DNA from: Acholeplasmatales bacterium
GTDB lineage: Bacteria > Bacillota_I > Bacilli_A > ML615J-28 > CAG-313
Assembly (NCBI GenBank): GCA_003539625.1
Contig: DPOU01000027.1
Coordinates: 83,507 to 147,506 of the forward strand
DNA length: 64,000 nucleotides
Direction: 5' to 3'
The first letter of the stretch is position 1; each line of letters opens with the position of its first letter. The notes under the pieces are model-generated. The model was not told the origin of the DNA and ran no database searches. It saw nothing but the letters and a program-made list of their open reading frames with translations. Shown piece by piece: positions 41,529 through 49,366 of the stretch. A program made the translations under genes and the position numbers.

Positions 41529-43067
41529 CTAATTTAACTTAGTTGGTACTAAGAAGTAAACTAGGAATAAAACGAAAATTATTAATAACACAATTGAAAT
41601 TTCTAATTTAGGTTTTTCTTCAAGTTTCTTTGACTTGTATTTGATCATTTCAATAATCCAAATGATGAAGTTGATAACAACATAGCTAATTACGCCAAAT
41701 CCAATACCATCAGTAATTGAATATGCAAATGGCATCATAACGATAGTAATGAAAGCTGGAACAATTGTCTTTGTGTTAGAGAAATCAACATTCTTAACTC
41801 CACCTAACATTAATACACCAACATATACTAATGCGGCAGAACAAGCAGCACTTGGAATGAATGCAAATAAAGGCATAAAGAAGATAGCTAGAATAAATAA
41901 GATTGCAGTAGATAAAGCAGTTAAACCAGTTTTACCACCTGCAGCAATACCTGAACCTGATTCAACGAATGTTGTAACTGTAGAAGTACCTAAAACAGCA
42001 CCAGCACAAGTTGCAATTGAGTCAGATAGCATAATTTTATTATAATTTTGTGGAACACCATCAGCATCAAGTAAGTCAGCAGCTGTGCAGCAACCAACAA
42101 CTGTACCCATAGTGTCAAACATATCTATCATTGCAAATGTAATAACGATAACAATTGAACCAAATAATGATCCTTCAGGGAATCCGTTTAAGCCTTCGGT
42201 AAATAATACACCAAAAGTACCACCTTTTTCAGCACTAAATGAGAAGAAGTTAGCAAAATTTTCCCAGAACTTCCAAGTTACATGACCTTCACCTTTTAAT
42301 ACATCAAAGTTAGTAACGCCTAATGGACATGCAAGAATAGTTGAAGCAATAATACCAATGATAACAGCGCCTTTAACTTTGAAATGAGATAAGATAGCAA
42401 TAACAGTTAAACCAAATAAGAAAACAACTGCTGTGCAACAAGCACCACCAAGTTTCCAGTTTTCAGGGTTATTGAAAGCAATTAAATCAACTGTTGTGAA
42501 GAAATTTTGACCATCGCTTGCACCAATGATTCCGCAGTTAACTAATCCAATTATAGTGATGAATAGACCGATACCTACTGAAATAGCAGCTCTTAATTGT
42601 TTTGGCATACCTGTAAAAATAGCTTCTCTTAATGCTACAAGTCTACCAGTTGCTTTATCACGTTTGTAAGGAATAACACTTAATAAAGTGAAAATAACAC
42701 CACTGATAAATACTAATAACATGATACTTCCAAAACTATATTGTTTACCAAATAGTAAGAAACCAGCCATAGCGTTAGAAACCATATTATTTAAACCAAG
42801 ACCAGATGCTTGGGCAAGTGGCATTTTAGCAAGGAAGGCCATTAATAATGTACCTATAACTGCTCCTAATGCTGTTGCGATAAATACTGAACCCCAAAGG
42901 TTACTATTTTGACCAACAATGATTGTAGGGTTTAAAGTCAAAATGTAACACATTGCTAAAAATGTAACGATACCTGATAAAATTTCAGTTTTAACTGTTG
43001 AGCCTGCTTTAGAAACGCCAAAAAAGCTGTCAAGCTTCCCAACATTTTTTTGATTGTTGACTTCCAT
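41529..43067 (-). CDS. pbuG: guanine/hypoxanthine permease (NCS2, PbuG/AzgA type)
   Basis: A 512-residue nucleobase transporter. The N-terminus LDSFFGVSKAGSTVKTEILSGIVTFLAMCYIL and the NPTIIV and QASGLGLNNMV segments are typical of the AzgA/PbuG/PbuO purine permease branch, with about 12-14 membrane helices. It imports guanine or hypoxanthine with protons. A purine riboswitch with a guanine-type specificity base lies in the leader, supporting guanine/hypoxanthine as substrate. Ribosome site AAGGAGG about 10 bases before the ATG. A cre-like box lies upstream of the promoter. Confidence 0.93.
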   Translation of the reverse strand: MEVNNQKNVGKLDSFFGVSKAGSTVKTEILSGIVTFLAMCYILTLNPTIIVGQNSNLWGSVFIATALGAVIGTLLMAFLAKMPLAQASGLGLNNMVSNAMAGFLLFGKQYSFGSIMLLVFISGVIFTLLSVIPYKRDKATGRLVALREAIFTGMPKQLRAAISVGIGLFITIIGLVNCGIIGASDGQNFFTTVDLIAFNNPENWKLGGACCTAVVFLFGLTVIAILSHFKVKGAVIIGIIASTILACPLGVTNFDVLKGEGHVTWKFWENFANFFSFSAEKGGTFGVLFTEGLNGFPEGSLFGSIVIVITFAMIDMFDTMGTVVGCCTAADLLDADGVPQNYNKIMLSDSIATCAGAVLGTSTVTTFVESGSGIAAGGKTGLTALSTAILFILAIFFMPLFAFIPSAACSAALVYVGVLMLGGVKNVDFSNTKTIVPAFITIVMMPFAYSITDGIGFGVISYVVINFIIWIIEMIKYKSKKLEEKPKLEISIVLLIIFVLFLVYFLVPTKLN

Positions 43068-43140
43068 TACAGAAATTCCTCCTTAAAAAATTTAGTTGTA
43101 AAAAGCCATAACAGCGGTTTTTTGAATATTCAATTGTTAC

Positions 43141-43205
43141 CATAGTATTATCATTTACGGTGATAATGTAGAAACTTCCAAACCATATTATCGGAATTAT
43201 ACGAC
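43141..43205 (-). promoter_or_regulatory. purine (guanine-class) riboswitch aptamer
   Basis: On the minus strand the leader reads GTATAATTCC...ATATGGTTTGGAAGTTTCTAC...CACCGTAAATG...ACTATGG. The J1/2, J2/3 and J3/1 core and both loops match the purine riboswitch consensus. The base before TATG in J3/1 is C, the guanine-selective identity (adenine aptamers have U). The aptamer sits about 6 bases after the start site and about 70 bases before the permease. A clean downstream terminator was not seen: AAAAACC...GGCTTTTT (43098-43120) pairs only with a bulge. Confidence 0.92.
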
Positions 43206-43217
43206 TTTTACAATAAT

Positions 43218-43246
43218 ATTATACAATACCTTTAATAATTAGTAAA
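43218..43246 (-). promoter_or_regulatory. sigma-A promoter for the guanine permease
   Basis: Minus strand: TTTACT (43246-43241), 17-base spacer, TATAAT (43223-43218); start expected near 43211, just before the riboswitch. Confidence 0.8.
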
Positions 43247-43258
43247 TATATAAATTTC

Positions 43259-43272
43259 AGAAAACGATTTCA
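43259..43272 (-). promoter_or_regulatory. cre/LacI-type operator-like box upstream of the guanine permease
   Basis: Minus strand TGAAATCGTTTTCT fits the CcpA cre consensus TGNAANCGNWNNCA at every fixed position but the last. It lies 12 bases upstream of the -35, with its centre near -54, a position used for CcpA activation in other Bacilli. The uracil permease has the same box at the same spacing. Confidence 0.5.
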
Positions 43273-43326
43273 AAAAACTAATAATTTATTCGTAAAAAAA
43301 TAGAATAAAAAAAGAAAGATATTTCT

Positions 43327-43355
43327 TTGACAAAAAATTTCTTTTTTTATATAAT
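43327..43355 (+). promoter_or_regulatory. sigma-A promoter for pyrG
   Basis: Consensus TTGACA (43327-43332), 17-base spacer, TATAAT (43350-43355). The predicted start falls on the GGG of GGGC at 43361-43364. Confidence 0.88.
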
Positions 43356-43360
43356 ATTAA

Positions 43361-43412
43361 GGGCGCTCTAAAAAGCGCATTACCCGTAGTACGCGGGTTT
43401 TTTATTTTTTAT
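43361..43412 (+). promoter_or_regulatory. pyrG leader attenuator (probable CTP-sensing by reiterative initiation)
   Basis: The transcript should begin GGGCGC. It forms hairpin GCGCT-CTAAAA-AGCGC (43363-43378), then terminator ACCCG-TAGTACG-CGGGT (43382-43398) followed by a long T-run. In Bacillus subtilis, pyrG transcripts start GGGC; when CTP is low, RNA polymerase stalls before C4 and adds extra G residues that pair with the terminator arm and prevent termination. Promoter, GGGC start and C-rich terminator arm are all here. The mechanism is inferred from that precedent. Confidence 0.78.
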
Positions 43413-43428
43413 ACAACAAGGAGGACTT

Positions 43429-45042
43429 ATGACGAAATATATTTTTGTAACTGGTGGAGTAGTTTCAAGCCTTGGAAAAGGTATTGTTGCTTCTAGTTTG
43501 GGAAGATTATTGAAAAACAGAGGATTGAAAGTTTTTATGCAAAAGTTTGATCCATATCTAAATGTTGATCCAGGCACTATGAGCCCGTATCAACATGGTG
43601 AAGTATTTGTTACTAAAGATGGAGCGGAAACCGATTTAGATTTAGGACATTATGAAAGATTTATTGATGAAGAATTAACTAAAGAATCTACAGTTACTTC
43701 TGGTACAATATATAAATCAGTTTTAGAAAAAGAGCGTGCTGGTGATTATCAAGGTAAAACTGTTCAAGTCATACCTCATGTTACTAATGAAATAAAATCA
43801 CGTTTATTGATGGCCGCAACTGTTTCAAAAGCAGATGTGGTTATTACCGAAATTGGTGGAACAGTTGGTGACTTTGAATCATTACCTTTTTTAGAAGCAA
43901 TTAGACAATGGCGTCGTGATGTTGGTGTAGAAAACACTTTTTATATTCATACAACCTTATTACCTTTTGTACGTGCCGCATCTGAGTTGAAAACTAAACC
44001 TACACAACATAGTGTAAAGGAATTAAGATCACTAGGTATTCAACCTGATATGTTGGTATTAAGAAGTGAAGTTGATGTAAATGATGAATTAAAAGAAAAA
44101 GTTGCATTATTCTGTGATGTAAACAAATCTGCGGTGGTAATATCAAAAGATGTTAAAATTCTTTATGAAGTAGCGAATAATCTACATAACCAAGGAATGG
44201 ATGAATATATTTGTAACTATTTTAGTATTCAAAATACGGTTTCTGATATGACTGAATGGGATAATTTAATTAAAACAATCAAAAAATTATCAGGTGATGT
44301 TAATATTAAATTAGTTGGAAAATATGTTCAGTTGCAGGATGCTTATTTATCAATTAATGAAGCATTAAGACATGCGGGATATAAATATGGTAAGAAAGTT
44401 AATATTCAATATATTCTAGCTGATGATATAACTAAAGATAATGTTAACGAATTATTAGATGGTGCAGATGGAATCTTAGTACCAGGAGGTTTTGGACCAA
44501 GAGGAGTCGATGGAAAGATTTTAGCTATACAATATGCAAGATGCAATAAGGTACCATTCTTTGGAATTTGCCTTGGTATGCAACTTGCAGCAATAGAATT
44601 TGCACAAGATGTCTTAAAACTTGAAAATGCTAATTCAACTGAACTTTGTGAAGATACTGCTAATCCAATAGTAGATTACTTACCTAACCAATATCGTGGA
44701 ATAGGAATAGGTGGAACACTTAGACTTGGTGCATATGATTGTAAATTAAAAGTTGGTTCGAAAGCATATGAAGCTTATCAGAATGAATTAATATCTGAAC
44801 GCCATCGCCATCGTTATGAATTTAATAATAAATATTTAGAAAAATTTGAACAAAATGGTATGATTGCAACAGGAATCAATCCTGAAACTGGTTTAGTAGA
44901 AATTTTAGAAGTAGAAGATCATCCTTGGTTTGTTGCTTGTCAATTCCACCCAGAATTTAAATCAAGACCAAATCGTGCTCATCCATTATTTAGTGAATTT
45001 ATCCATCACGCTTTATTAAAAAAGAATGGGAATAATGAGTAA
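43429..45042 (+). CDS. pyrG: CTP synthase
   Basis: A 537-residue CTP synthase that converts UTP to CTP with glutamine and ATP. The N-terminal amidoligase domain begins [17 protein letters not shown] (ATP P-loop) and has [12 protein letters not shown] and [15 protein letters not shown]. The C-terminal class I glutaminase domain has [11 protein letters not shown] (nucleophile Cys) and the catalytic HPEF pair. Length and motifs are normal. Ribosome site AAGGAGG. Expression is probably controlled by the leader attenuator. Confidence 0.98.
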   Translation: MTKYIFVTGGVVSSLGKGIVASSLGRLLKNRGLKVFMQKFDPYLNVDPGTMSPYQHGEVFVTKDGAETDLDLGHYERFIDEELTKESTVTSGTIYKSVLEKERAGDYQGKTVQVIPHVTNEIKSRLLMAATVSKADVVITEIGGTVGDFESLPFLEAIRQWRRDVGVENTFYIHTTLLPFVRAASELKTKPTQHSVKELRSLGIQPDMLVLRSEVDVNDELKEKVALFCDVNKSAVVISKDVKILYEVANNLHNQGMDEYICNYFSIQNTVSDMTEWDNLIKTIKKLSGDVNIKLVGKYVQLQDAYLSINEALRHAGYKYGKKVNIQYILADDITKDNVNELLDGADGILVPGGFGPRGVDGKILAIQYARCNKVPFFGICLGMQLAAIEFAQDVLKLENANSTELCEDTANPIVDYLPNQYRGIGIGGTLRLGAYDCKLKVGSKAYEAYQNELISERHRHRYEFNNKYLEKFEQNGMIATGINPETGLVEILEVEDHPWFVACQFHPEFKSRPNRAHPLFSEFIHHALLKKNGNNE

Positions 45043-45046
45043 TAAA

Positions 45047-45090
45047 AAATTAGACAATGAGATAAAACTCACTGTCTAATTTATTTTTTA
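45047..45090. terminator. terminator between pyrG and the phosphofructokinase gene
   Basis: AATTAGACA-A-TGAG-ATAAAA-CTCA-C-TGTCTAATT stem with one internal mismatch, followed by TATTTTTTATT; A-run on the other side serves the convergent gene. Confidence 0.82.
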
Positions 45091-45098
45091 TTGATAAA

Positions 45099-46328
45099 CT
45101 ATTTTTTGATTATTATTTTATTGAGTTTAGCAAATTTTGGAAATCCATTTTCATATCTAATAGTAGGTTCACCTTGTATCAATGGAAGAGCGTATTCAAT
45201 AAAACTATCGTGAATATTAGCATTAATGGTATCAATATATTCAAGAGGAACTTTTTTAACGAAGTTAGCAACATCAACTAGTTTTACTGGTACATAATCA
45301 ATGTGATAATTATCAATTCTTTTCATTGCTACCATAATACCGGTATTACCATTTAGTGCCATTTTTAAAGCATTGTAGCCACATAAATAAGCTTCTTTTA
45401 AATCAGTTAAAGATGCAATATGTGAAGCACATCTTTGAGGTAGATTAAGTTCAACACTTCTAATTGGTAAATCTAATCGAGTATTGACAATTTGTGCAAG
45501 TACTTGGCCAACACCACCAAGTTGTAAATGGCCAAAATTATCTTCATTGTTAAACAAGCGATGCTTTAAGATATATTCTCCATCTTTATCAGTGATACCT
45601 TCTGATACTGCAACAAGTACACGTTTTTTCTTATTATATATTTGATTTACACGAAGCAAGAAATTTTCAATATCAAAAGCAACTTCTGGCAAATAAATTA
45701 AATCAGGTCCACAATTTACAAGTGATGCAAGTTTTGAACCAGCTGCAAGCCAACCAGCATCGCGACCCATGATTTCGACAATAGTAACACGGCCAGTTGT
45801 ATAAGCACTAGTATCTTGATATATTTCAGCAATTGTTGTTGCGATGTATTTAATACTAGAACCATATCCAGGGGCATGATCAGTTAGTACTAAATCGTTA
45901 TCGATTGTTTTAGGAACACCAACTACTTTGCAATCAAAATTAATATATTTAAAATATTCATTTATTTTATTGCAAGTATCCATTGAATCGTTACCACCGA
46001 TATAAAAGAAATAACCAATATTGTAATCTTTTAATACACAAACAATTTCTTTATATACATTCTCATCAATTGTATAATCGTTAAGTTTAAACCTTACAGA
46101 ACCAAGAATAGAACTTGGAGTGTTTTTTAATAATTGAATATTATCCAAATCTTCATTTCTAAAATCAATAATATTTTTGTTTAGAATTCCTTCTATACCA
46201 TTTAATGCGCCATAAATATGTTCTATATTAGGATTGCTTAGGGCGGCTTCAATGATACCTTGAAGGCTTGCATTAATAACGGTGGTTGGACCACCTGATT
46301 GTCCGATAATAATTGATTTTAATTTCAT
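45099..46328 (-). CDS. pfp: pyrophosphate-dependent 6-phosphofructokinase
   Basis: A 409-residue phosphofructokinase family protein. The nucleotide/PPi loop is IIGQSGGPTTVINAS, and the substrate-binding MGRDAGWLA motif is present. At the two positions that set phosphoryl donor use it has the PPi-type residues: GGNDSMD (D114, where ATP enzymes have Gly) and PKTIDND (K140). It therefore likely uses PPi and can run glycolysis reversibly. It lies 13 bases downstream of the uracil permease on the same strand. Its start has no clear Shine-Dalgarno sequence; the short gap suggests translational coupling. Confidence 0.9.
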   Translation of the reverse strand: MKLKSIIIGQSGGPTTVINASLQGIIEAALSNPNIEHIYGALNGIEGILNKNIIDFRNEDLDNIQLLKNTPSSILGSVRFKLNDYTIDENVYKEIVCVLKDYNIGYFFYIGGNDSMDTCNKINEYFKYINFDCKVVGVPKTIDNDLVLTDHAPGYGSSIKYIATTIAEIYQDTSAYTTGRVTIVEIMGRDAGWLAAGSKLASLVNCGPDLIYLPEVAFDIENFLLRVNQIYNKKKRVLVAVSEGITDKDGEYILKHRLFNNEDNFGHLQLGGVGQVLAQIVNTRLDLPIRSVELNLPQRCASHIASLTDLKEAYLCGYNALKMALNGNTGIMVAMKRIDNYHIDYVPVKLVDVANFVKKVPLEYIDTINANIHDSFIEYALPLIQGEPTIRYENGFPKFAKLNKIIIKK

Positions 46329-46341
46329 ATGTTATTTAAAT

Positions 46342-47760
46342 CTAGTTTTGAGATTCATTTAAATTGTTTTCTTCTGAACTATTTTCACTTTCTAAAGATT
46401 CATCAACATTTTCTACATCACTTTCGACTTCTTTAGGAAGGAAAGTATTTAGTAATACACCGAATATGGTAGCAAGAGCCATTCCTGAGAATTGGATATC
46501 TTGAGTTATTCTTAATGCTCCACCACCAATACCAATTACTAACATAACTGATATGATTATTAAGTTTCGTGATTTTGTCATATCAACTTTTGCGTCAACC
46601 AATGTACGTAGACCGTTTGCGGCAATGAAACCATATAAGATTAAGCATACACCGCCCATTACAGCTCCAGGGATTGAAGCAATAAGGGTTGTGAATATAT
46701 TACAGAATGATAACAAGATTGCAATAACGGCTGCACCACCAGTAACCCACACTGATCCAATTTTTGTCATGCCTACTACAGAAGTATTTTCACCATAAGA
46801 TGTATTAGCAGGACCACCAATTAAACCAGCAAAGGCTGTAGCTATACCATCACCTAGTAATGTACGATGTAGTCCAGGATCTTCAAGATAATCTTTACCA
46901 GTAATACTACCTAGAACTTCATGGTCACCGATATGTTCACAAATAGTAACAAAGGCAAGTGGAATTACCGCAATTGCAGCGCTGAAATTTATTTTTACCA
47001 TAGAAATGCCAGCACCTAAATCAGCATCTTTCCAACCAAGGAATGTAAATTCTGGTATTTTAAACCATTGTGAAGGGTTGCTAAGAACTTCTTTTAAGGG
47101 TTCAAAATTAATTATAGATCCAGCTTCGCCGTTAGGAATTAGACCGATTAAAATACTTGCAATATAGCCAACGACAATACCGATTAAGAAAGGTACAATT
47201 TTTAGAAATCCTTTGGCACGTAATGTTACTACGGAAATAACAGCCATTGTTATCACGGCAATAACAATATTACGCCAATCATATGCTTGACCATTGAAAT
47301 AAAAGCCGGCTTGTTGTACAGCATTTGTTGCAAGTCCAAGGCCTATAACCATAATTGTTGGTCCAACTACAATTGGTGGTAACAATTTTTTCAACCAGTT
47401 GACTTTTGCAAAGGAAATTATAATTGCAACAATTACATATATTATTCCCGCAACAACAATACCTGTTAAAGCAGAAGCAATTGATCCTGTGCCAAGGGAA
47501 GATGTAGCTGCTTGGATATAACTGATATAAGCAAAGCTTGAACCAAGGTAAATTGGGACTTTGGCATGTGTACATAAGATGTAAATTAGTGTGCCAACAC
47601 CAGAAGCGAAAAGAGCTACTGAAATTGGTAAACCTGTTAACATTGGAACTAAAACAGTTGCACTAAACATTGCGAAAACATGTTGAAAACTTAATGCAAT
47701 CCATTTACCTGTAGATGGCCTATCTTTGGCATCTAAAATTAATTTTTTGTTTTGTGACAT
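46342..47760 (-). CDS. uraA: uracil permease (NCS2, UraA/PyrP type)
   Basis: A 472-residue nucleobase:H+ symporter. KDRPSTGKWIALSFQHVFAMFSATVLVPMLTGLPIS and VPIYLGSSFAYI match the UraA/PyrP branch rather than xanthine or purine permeases. NTSYGENTSVVGMTKI holds the conserved glutamate of the substrate site. The frame is open for 23 more codons upstream, but those read through the leader terminator; the real start is ATG 47760, 6 bases after AAAGGAG. The C-terminus has a Ser/Glu/Asn-rich tail (ESENSSEENNLNESQ). Expression is likely controlled by the leader RNA and the upstream operator box. Confidence 0.93.
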   Translation of the reverse strand: MSQNKKLILDAKDRPSTGKWIALSFQHVFAMFSATVLVPMLTGLPISVALFASGVGTLIYILCTHAKVPIYLGSSFAYISYIQAATSSLGTGSIASALTGIVVAGIIYVIVAIIISFAKVNWLKKLLPPIVVGPTIMVIGLGLATNAVQQAGFYFNGQAYDWRNIVIAVITMAVISVVTLRAKGFLKIVPFLIGIVVGYIASILIGLIPNGEAGSIINFEPLKEVLSNPSQWFKIPEFTFLGWKDADLGAGISMVKINFSAAIAVIPLAFVTICEHIGDHEVLGSITGKDYLEDPGLHRTLLGDGIATAFAGLIGGPANTSYGENTSVVGMTKIGSVWVTGGAAVIAILLSFCNIFTTLIASIPGAVMGGVCLILYGFIAANGLRTLVDAKVDMTKSRNLIIISVMLVIGIGGGALRITQDIQFSGMALATIFGVLLNTFLPKEVESDVENVDESLESENSSEENNLNESQN

Positions 47761-47789
47761 TTCTTTCTCCTTTTTTATTTTTTGTATAA

Positions 47790-47953
47790 ACCAATAAAAA
47801 ATGAGGGCAAAAGCCCTCATTAGCAGCATATTAAAGTAAAAATAAATTATATATAAATAAGAAAAGGTTTCATAAAAATAATAAAATATTTTTACTCGAC
47901 ATCATAAATGTAATTGCCATATTGCCAAGGGGGCAACTAACTGGTATATACTA
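47790..47953 (-). ncRNA. structured leader RNA of the uracil permease, class unknown
   Basis: On the minus strand a roughly 160-base leader runs from the promoter to a terminator. Its 5' part (about 47953-47885) is more structured than the AU-rich rest: GACA near the start can pair with TGTC (P1-like), enclosing TTGCC-CCCTT-GGCAA followed by a second GGCAA. TTGCC could therefore pair with either copy. It shows no PyrR-binding loop consensus, T-box or purine aptamer core, and I do not recognise the class. Confidence 0.6.
47791..47820 (-). terminator. leader terminator (attenuator) before the uracil permease
   Basis: Minus strand ATGAGGGC-TTTT-GCCCTCAT, a perfect 8-bp GC-rich stem, followed by TTTTTTATTGG. 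It lies between promoter and start codon, so it must be bypassed for expression. Confidence 0.88.
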
Positions 47954-47959
47954 GGTGTC

Positions 47960-47988
47960 ATTGTATCATAAAATGCATTATTAAACAA
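47960..47988 (-). promoter_or_regulatory. sigma-A promoter for the uracil permease
   Basis: Minus strand: TTGTTT (47988-47983), 17-base spacer, TACAAT (47965-47960) with TGA extended -10; start expected near 47953. Confidence 0.72.
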
Positions 47989-48000
47989 ATAAATAGATTA

Positions 48001-48014
48001 AGTAATCGTTTCCA
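48001..48014 (-). promoter_or_regulatory. cre/LacI-type operator-like box upstream of the uracil permease
   Basis: Minus strand TGGAAACGATTACT matches the cre consensus at every fixed position except the last, just as the box before the guanine permease does, and also sits exactly 12 bases upstream of the -35. It lies 5 bases upstream of the divergent SIS-gene -35 as well. Confidence 0.5.
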
Positions 48015-48019
48015 TTATG

Positions 48020-48048
48020 TTGAAAATATCAAAATAATATGATAAAAT
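48020..48048 (+). promoter_or_regulatory. sigma-A promoter for the SIS-domain gene
   Basis: TTGAAA (48020-48025), 17-base spacer, TAAAAT (48043-48048) with TGA extended -10. Confidence 0.72.
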
Positions 48049-48065
48049 GAAAAAGGTGATAGAAA

Positions 48066-48791
48066 ATGAAAGAATTTAATGAACAAGTTATTAAAATAAT
48101 AAATTTGGTTGAAGAGGCGGAAAACAACAAAATAAAGCTTGCCGCAAGCATTCTATATAATAGTTTTGTTGAAGATGGTGTTGTTCATGTTTTCGCAACA
48201 GGACATTCGCATATGTTTGCGGAAGAGATGTTTTATCGTTCTGGCGGACTTGTAAATGTAGATCCCGTTTTAGTACCGGCTTTAATGCAACATGAGGGAG
48301 CAATTAGAAGTACAAAATTAGAACGATTACCAGGTTTGGCCAAAGTAATCTTTGATGCGGTTGATAAAAAAGATGGCGAACCATTTATCATTGTTTCAAA
48401 CTCAGGAATTAACAGTGTCCCAGTTGAAATGGCCCAACAAGCTAAAGAAAATAATCATCCCGTTATTGTGGTAACTAGTCTTGAAGCATCTTCTAAATCA
48501 AAAGCTAGAACGATTGATGGTAAAAAATTATATCAATGTGCCGATGTAGTCATTGATAATCATGTTCCGATTGGTGATGGAGTATTAGAAATAGATAATA
48601 GCTTAACTGGAGCTGTATCAAGCATAATAGGTAGTTATATAGCCCAAAGCATTGTATTAGAAGTAATAAAATTATATAAAGAACATCATCAAGAACCACC
48701 AATTTATAAAAGTGCTAACACTCCTGGTGGTGACGAACACAACAAAAAACTTTATGAACATTATAAGAGTCGTATAAAATCGTTATATTAG
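48066..48791 (+). CDS. SIS-domain protein (UPF0309 type)
   Basis: A 241-residue sugar-isomerase (SIS) domain protein. VHVFATGHSHMFAEEMFYRSGGLV and IIVSNSGINSVPVEMA are the two phosphosugar-binding loops, and the C-terminus has NTPGGDEHNKKLYEHY, typical of the UPF0309 group. Such proteins bind phosphorylated amino sugars or act as isomerases/etherases; the exact role is unknown. Ribosome site AAGGTGAT. It is divergent from the uracil permease and followed 8 bases later by a HEPN-like gene. Confidence 0.88.
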   Translation: MKEFNEQVIKIINLVEEAENNKIKLAASILYNSFVEDGVVHVFATGHSHMFAEEMFYRSGGLVNVDPVLVPALMQHEGAIRSTKLERLPGLAKVIFDAVDKKDGEPFIIVSNSGINSVPVEMAQQAKENNHPVIVVTSLEASSKSKARTIDGKKLYQCADVVIDNHVPIGDGVLEIDNSLTGAVSSIIGSYIAQSIVLEVIKLYKEHHQEPPIYKSANTPGGDEHNKKLYEHYKSRIKSLY

Positions 48792-48799
48792 AGGAAAAA

Positions 48800-49258
48800 A
48801 TGAAAAACGAAGACTATATTCTAATTGGAAAAATAATTGAAAATGTTCAAAATATTGAATATGATTTGATACAAGGAATTAGGTTTAATCGCTTATTATC
48901 TTTATTTGAAAAATATAAAACAGTATCACCAGCCTTATTTCAAAATGTTGAGAATGATACTGTACATCTAGCAAAGGAAATGCAAAATATGACTTTTGGA
49001 CAACTTATGGGAATTGTTCGAAAATATGATTTTATTTCAAGTGACGATTTAGATTACCTAGAAACCATTCTTTCTAAAAGAAATCAATTAGTACATCAGT
49101 ATTTTAAATATAATGAATTAAATAATAGTGATGAAGAAACCAAAAGTAAATATTTAAAAAGATTTTATGAAGAGTCATCAACTTTTAGTGAATATTTGCA
49201 TAATATTGTGCTAGAAATTAAAAATGATTTGGACAATGCAACCGGTAGAAATAATTAA
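48800..49258 (+). CDS. HEPN-like protein, function unknown
   Basis: A 152-residue, all-helical protein. Residues 94-99 (RNQLVH, followed by QYF) match the Rx4H motif with Asn after Arg, seen in HEPN-superfamily RNases and HepT-like proteins. The preceding helix (DDLDYLETILSKRNQLVHQYF) fits the HEPN topology. No MNT nucleotidyltransferase or other antitoxin gene is adjacent: the neighbours are a SIS protein (8 bases upstream, likely co-transcribed) and an ABC exporter. It may be an RNA-binding or RNase protein or an inactive relative. Ribosome site AGAGGAAA. Confidence 0.65.
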   Translation: MKNEDYILIGKIIENVQNIEYDLIQGIRFNRLLSLFEKYKTVSPALFQNVENDTVHLAKEMQNMTFGQLMGIVRKYDFISSDDLDYLETILSKRNQLVHQYFKYNELNNSDEETKSKYLKRFYEESSTFSEYLHNIVLEIKNDLDNATGRNN

Positions 49259-49262
49259 TAGT

Positions 49263-49302
49263 AAAAAGACACTTATGGTAAATCGCTGTAAGTGTTTTTA
49301 TA
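49263..49302 (+). terminator. terminator after the HEPN-like gene
   Basis: AAAAAGACACTTA and TAAGTGTTTTTA pair around an 11-13 base loop; T-run in the 3' arm. Confidence 0.65.
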
Positions 49303-49366
49303 AGGTGCAAAAACATAAATAAAATGCCTATAAATGGTATAATATATCAGAAGAAAGGTGTAACAT

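Noticed and set aside
41749..42045. 98-residue plus-strand ORF opposite the guanine permease
   Set aside because: Antisense shadow; its repetitive small-residue composition comes from the opposite-strand transmembrane codons.
43098..43123. Terminator of the guanine riboswitch
   Set aside because: The best pairing (AAAAACC with GGCTTTTT) needs a bulge and there is no clean T-run after it, so I did not annotate a terminator; control may be translational or use another pairing.
47761..47829. N-terminal 23-codon extension of the uracil permease reading frame
   Set aside because: These codons translate the leader terminator hairpin and ribosome site; the family-like start MSQNKK with AAAGGAG is at 47760.
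48800..49258. Toxin-antitoxin pair with the SIS-domain gene
   Set aside because: The SIS gene is a UPF0309-type protein with a normal phosphosugar fold and no known antitoxin role; kept only as a HEPN-like finding.
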